Of a DNA stretch of 7,998 nt, positions 5,336-7,998 are shown one piece after another. The notes beneath the pieces are model-generated. The model worked only from the letters and a program-made list of their open reading frames with translations, was not told the DNA's origin and did no database searches. The stretch is from Fidelibacterota bacterium (lineage in GTDB: Bacteria > Fidelibacterota > Fidelibacteria > Fidelibacterales > Fidelibacteraceae): the NCBI GenBank assembly GCA_023134755.1, contig JAGLUM010000019.1, positions 1 through 7,998 on the forward strand, in the 5' to 3' direction. Within the stretch, counting starts at the first letter, position 1. Every line of letters starts with the position of its first letter. The position numbers and the translations under genes were made by a program.

Positions 5336-7819
5336 TTATTTTTTATCGCTTTCCTCTGCATCGTTTTTCTCGACATGGTCAGCTTTTTCAGTTTCGTCAG
5401 TATCTGCTTGGGCTTTTTTTGTGCTTTTCTTTTTCACCGTTTTTTTCAAAATACTATCGGATTCTTCGTCCGTTTTTGTGTCGTCTTTTTTCGGTTTTGT
5501 TTTTGATTTTGTTTTCGGCACTGCCTTAGCTTCTTTTTCCGACTCTTCTACTTTTTCTGTTTTCTCAGTATCTGCTTCTTTTGCTACAGGTTTTGTTTCC
5601 GCTTTAGATTTTTTTCCCGCTTTAGGTTCTGTTTTTTCGTCTTGGAATTTCAATAATATCTCTTCCGGGATTTCAATCTTTTGGGTTGCATCTCCCTGTT
5701 TTGCCATTACACGAACAATATCCTTATCATCTTCAGATAAACCTAGATCTTCGCTGGCCAGAACAATTTTGCGTTCGTTCTGGCGAACTTCAACAACCCG
5801 AAGTTCCAGTTCATCATCTACTTTAATACCGCGTGTGTAATCACGTTTATCTTTTTTGGGCATATTGGTTAAAGGCACAATCGCTTCAACTTCTTCGTCT
5901 TCTATGGTCATAATAATGCCCTTATCTAATACCTTGAGAACCTTGGCTTTGATCATTTTACCCGGTTTGTATTTGATTTTCAGGTCATCCCAGGGATTGG
6001 ATTCCAGCTGTTTATAGCCCAGAGAGATTTTTCGTGTTTCATTATTGATCTCAAGGATAACAACAGTGATGTTCTGACCCTTCTGCAGGATTTCCTTTGG
6101 GTGACGGATTACCTTGATCCATGACAATTCAGAAACGTGAATTAAGCCGTCAATGCCCTCTTCAATCTCGACAAAGGCACCAAACTGTGTCAAGTTGCGA
6201 ACAATACCATTGACCTTCATTCCAGGAGTATATTTCTTTTCTAATTCATCCCATGGATCCGGTTGCAATTGTTTAACACCCAGAGAAATCTTGCGATCGT
6301 GTGAATCTATGGCAAGCACTTTAGTTTCTACTTCATCGTTGATTTGAAAAATCTCCGATGGATGTTTGATATGTTGTGTCCAGCTTAGCTCACTGATGTG
6401 AATGAGGCCTTCAACGCCTTTTTCCAATTCAATAAAAACACCGTAATTGGTTATAGAAACAACCCGGCCTTTTATAACAGAATCAATCGGATATCTTTGT
6501 TCAATATCTTCCCAAGGATGAGCTTCAAGTTGCTTAAGACCAAGCGAAACACGTTGTTTATCAGTATCATAGTCAATGACTTTGACTTCAACAACATCAT
6601 CAATTGAAAGTATTTCAGACGGGTGTTTAATGCGGCCCCATGACATATCCGTGATATGCAGCAAGCCGTCAATACCGCCAAGATCGATAAATGCACCAAA
6701 GTCGGTAATATTTTTAACACGACCTTTAAGAATCTGATCAACCTGAATTTGGCTCAGCAGTTCTTCACGCTTTTCTTTCAGAGCTTCTTCAAGAATTTCT
6801 TTACGGCTGACCACAATATTTTTACGTGCTTCATTGAGTTTTACAATTTTTAATTCCATCATTTTCCCAACATAGGAATCAAAATCCAAGACGGGGCGCA
6901 CATCGATCTGCGAACCCGGCAAAAATCCTTCAACGCTGCCAAGATCAACGATCATACCGCCCTTAATGCGTTTGATAATATATCCTTCGATAATACCATC
7001 ACCTTCAAATATGTCCTTAATGTGATCCCAGGCACGTAAAAAATCTGCCTTTTTCTTTGATAGAATTAATTGACCTTTGCGGTCTTCAATTTTATCTACA
7101 TAAATTTCAATTTCATCTCCAAGTTCCGGAATATTATTCCCGAATTCATCAAGGGGAATTAACCCTTCCGACTTGAAACCAATATCCACAACAACTTCTT
7201 TATCTGTAATGCGGATAACATGTCCGTTTACGCGTTCGTTGTTGCTGAACTTGTTCAATGTTTTTTCATACATCATCTCAAGTTCGGGATTAAGTTCACG
7301 TGCAACTTCTGTATCAAGATCATCACGTTTTACTATTTGGATCTGATCATAGATATCACCGGTACGTTTCTTTACAGTCTCAGTTGCCAGTATCGCTTCT
7401 TTCGGATCTGCAGAAGTTTCTTCTTTTTCTTCAGTTTCTTCTTCCACAGGCGCTTCAAGATTTTCTTCAGATTCTGCTTCTACAGAAACATCAACGTTTT
7501 CCTCGGTTTCTGCTTTTACCGGCACTTCAACGCTTTCGTCAGCTTCTATTTCTGCAAGTACCTCAACATTTTCTTCAGTCTCTGCTTTTGCAGGTACTTC
7601 AATGTTTTCTTCGGTTTCTGCTTTTACAGGTGCTTCAACGTTCTCTTCAGTTTCTATTTCTGTAAGCACTTCAACGTTTTCTTCAGGCTCTACCTCAGCA
7701 AGCGCTTCAACGTTTTCCTGCACATTTATATCGCTTACATTGGCTTCCTTCGTGTCAGCCGCTATGTCGATATCTTCCTGAGGGGTTACGGGTTCTAGGT
7801 TTTTCAACTCTTCAGCCAT
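5336..7819 (-). CDS. rpsA: 30S ribosomal protein S1, with acidic repeat extension and Lys/Glu-rich tail
   Basis: S1 binds mRNA on the small ribosomal subunit and helps start translation. Six S1 RNA-binding domains are visible at about residues 193-256, 276-340, 362-430, 447-517, 534-605 and 621-690. Domains 3-5 are the most regular, each with the pattern GxV..It.fGaFv.l..GidGLiHiseLSW and ending SLGxKQLxxxPWxx. That core matches the usual S1 of about 550-600 residues, but this protein has 827. The excess is an N-terminal extension of about 190 residues, with eight acidic 12-residue repeats at 35-130, and a low-complexity Lys/Glu/Thr tail from about 727 to 827. Both are probably disordered. 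The ATG start follows GGAGG by seven bases and lies inside the last codons of cmk. A strong terminator follows the stop. The core identification is certain; roles of the extensions are unknown. Confidence 0.97.
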   Translation of the reverse strand: MAEELKNLEPVTPQEDIDIAADTKEANVSDINVQENVEALAEVEPEENVEVLTEIETEENVEAPVKAETEENIEVPAKAETEENVEVLAEIEADESVEVPVKAETEENVDVSVEAESEENLEAPVEEETEEKEETSADPKEAILATETVKKRTGDIYDQIQIVKRDDLDTEVARELNPELEMMYEKTLNKFSNNERVNGHVIRITDKEVVVDIGFKSEGLIPLDEFGNNIPELGDEIEIYVDKIEDRKGQLILSKKKADFLRAWDHIKDIFEGDGIIEGYIIKRIKGGMIVDLGSVEGFLPGSQIDVRPVLDFDSYVGKMMELKIVKLNEARKNIVVSRKEILEEALKEKREELLSQIQVDQILKGRVKNITDFGAFIDLGGIDGLLHITDMSWGRIKHPSEILSIDDVVEVKVIDYDTDKQRVSLGLKQLEAHPWEDIEQRYPIDSVIKGRVVSITNYGVFIELEKGVEGLIHISELSWTQHIKHPSEIFQINDEVETKVLAIDSHDRKISLGVKQLQPDPWDELEKKYTPGMKVNGIVRNLTQFGAFVEIEEGIDGLIHVSELSWIKVIRHPKEILQKGQNITVVILEINNETRKISLGYKQLESNPWDDLKIKYKPGKMIKAKVLKVLDKGIIMTIEDEEVEAIVPLTNMPKKDKRDYTRGIKVDDELELRVVEVRQNERKIVLASEDLGLSEDDKDIVRVMAKQGDATQKIEIPEEILLKFQDEKTEPKAGKKSKAETKPVAKEADTEKTEKVEESEKEAKAVPKTKSKTKPKKDDTKTDEESDSILKKTVKKKSTKKAQADTDETEKADHVEKNDAEESDKK
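5339..5641 (-). repeat. Low-complexity segment coding for the Lys/Glu/Thr-rich tail of S1
   Basis: Codes for about residues 727-827 of S1, dominated by Lys, Glu, Asp, Thr, Ser and Ala, with Lys clusters such as KKTVKKKSTKK (792-802) alternating with acidic stretches. No exact tandem unit is seen. It is compositional, not a mobile repeat. Confidence 0.8.
7430..7717 (-). repeat. rpsA: Eight tandem 36-bp repeats inside rpsA (12-residue acidic units)
   Basis: Codes for S1 residues 35-130 as eight units on the pattern ENVExxxxxETE. Units alternate between an L-EIE type (ENVEVLTEIETE, ENVEVLAEIEAD) and a P-KAE type (ENVEAPVKAETE, ESVEVPVKAETE). Units 2-4 and 5-7 match in order, which hints at a 108-bp higher-order duplication. 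The frame is kept throughout, and each unit carries four or more acidic residues. Confidence 0.92.
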
Positions 7820-7998
7820 TCATTTTCCTCCATTTTTTTGGCTCTTTTATAATCGATATTATTTTATTTACCTGTTCGTTCAATGTCAAACCAGTCGTAT
7901 CAATTTCAATAGCATCTATTGCTTTTTTCAGGGGAGAATGTATCCGGGATGCATCATGCTCGTCTCGACGTTGTAAATCCGCCTTGATCTCTTCACGG
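7812..7998 (-). CDS. cmk: Cytidylate kinase, C-terminal part only
   Basis: CMP kinase phosphorylates CMP and dCMP using ATP. Only the last 61 residues are in the window, and the gene continues past the right edge. The visible part, RREDEH-like in RRDEHDASRIHSPLKKA then IDAIEIDTTGLTLNEQV, matches the end of the kinase family: the RD-x-x-D-x-x-R segment of the lid, the SPLKKAxDA helix and the IDTT strand. The reading frame ends at TGA (7814-7812) inside the start of rpsA, an 8-base overlap, and the rpsA ribosome site lies within the last cmk codons. cmk next to rpsA is a widely conserved bacterial pair, which supports the call. Confidence 0.9.
   Translation of the reverse strand, partial: REEIKADLQRRDEHDASRIHSPLKKAIDAIEIDTTGLTLNEQVNKIISIIKEPKKWRKMNG
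7827..7831 (-). promoter_or_regulatory. Ribosome binding site of rpsA
   Basis: GGAGG ends seven bases before the rpsA ATG at 7819. An ATG four bases further upstream (7823) is in another frame and belongs to cmk, where it runs into the cmk stop, so 7819 is the supported start. Confidence 0.85.

Noticed and set aside
5421..5840. 139-residue plus-strand open frame opposite the S1 tail
   Set aside because: Ser/Phe-rich product made by the Lys/Glu-rich tail read backwards; S1 on the other strand is certain.
6472..6741. 89-residue minus-strand open frame inside rpsA in another frame
   Set aside because: Overlaps S1 domains 3-4, which are strongly conserved in the rpsA frame; no ribosome site or family match seen.
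7430..7717. CRISPR-like array suggested by evenly spaced 36-bp units
   Set aside because: Units are contiguous, lack unique spacers, keep one reading frame and code for S1 residues 35-130.
7220..7798. 192-residue plus-strand open frame opposite the S1 N-terminus
   Set aside because: It is the reverse of the acidic repeat region; GAA/GAG-rich repeats leave the opposite strand free of stops and yield a Phe/Cys-rich repetitive product with no recognisable domain.

Overview
The window is a compact, bacterial, housekeeping stretch in which every supported gene lies on the minus strand, so it reads from high to low coordinates: cmk (3' end only), rpsA, a ybbR-like gene, tsaD, a DAHP synthase gene, a tyrA-pheA fusion, and aroA (cut by the left edge). 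I see no mobile element, CRISPR array, tRNA or rRNA. The DNA is AT-leaning and genes are spaced by a few bases or overlap, apart from one 205-base gap.

Organism: the six-domain S1 protein resembles those of the Bacteroidota/FCB group (for example the DKEVVVDIGFKSEGLIPL segment in its first S1 domain). However, clear Shine-Dalgarno sites (GGAGG before rpsA, AAAGGA before the DAHP synthase) are not typical of Bacteroidota proper. A less-studied FCB-type phylum is my best guess, held loosely.

Layout: (1) 7998-7812, cytidylate kinase C-terminus, overlapping rpsA by 8 bases. (2) 7819-5336, an 827-residue ribosomal protein S1 with the usual six S1 domains, plus a 190-residue acidic N-terminal extension holding eight 12-residue tandem repeats and a 100-residue Lys/Glu tail. 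(3) 5335-5131, an intergenic region with an intrinsic terminator for cmk-rpsA, then an AT-rich regulatory stretch with a perfect 15-bp direct repeat. (4) 5130-1, a tightly packed set of five genes: YbbR-like membrane-anchored protein, TsaD (tRNA t6A synthesis), DAHP synthase, TyrA-PheA fusion and EPSP synthase.

How they work together: DAHP synthase opens the shikimate pathway, EPSP synthase makes the chorismate precursor, and the fusion would take prephenate to both 4-hydroxyphenylpyruvate (Tyr) and phenylpyruvate (Phe). No chorismate mutase is present in the window, so that step must be encoded elsewhere. The only visible amino-acid-sensing domain is the ACT-like N-terminus of the DAHP synthase; the fusion has none. 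The co-occurrence of cmk, rpsA, tyrA, pheA and aroA recalls the aromatic/cmk/rpsA gene cluster known from Proteobacteria, here in a different order and split by a terminator.

The most notable observations are the TyrA-PheA fusion without an ACT domain and with altered dehydratase motifs, and the heavily extended S1 protein. I found no sign of a new defence or mobile system.
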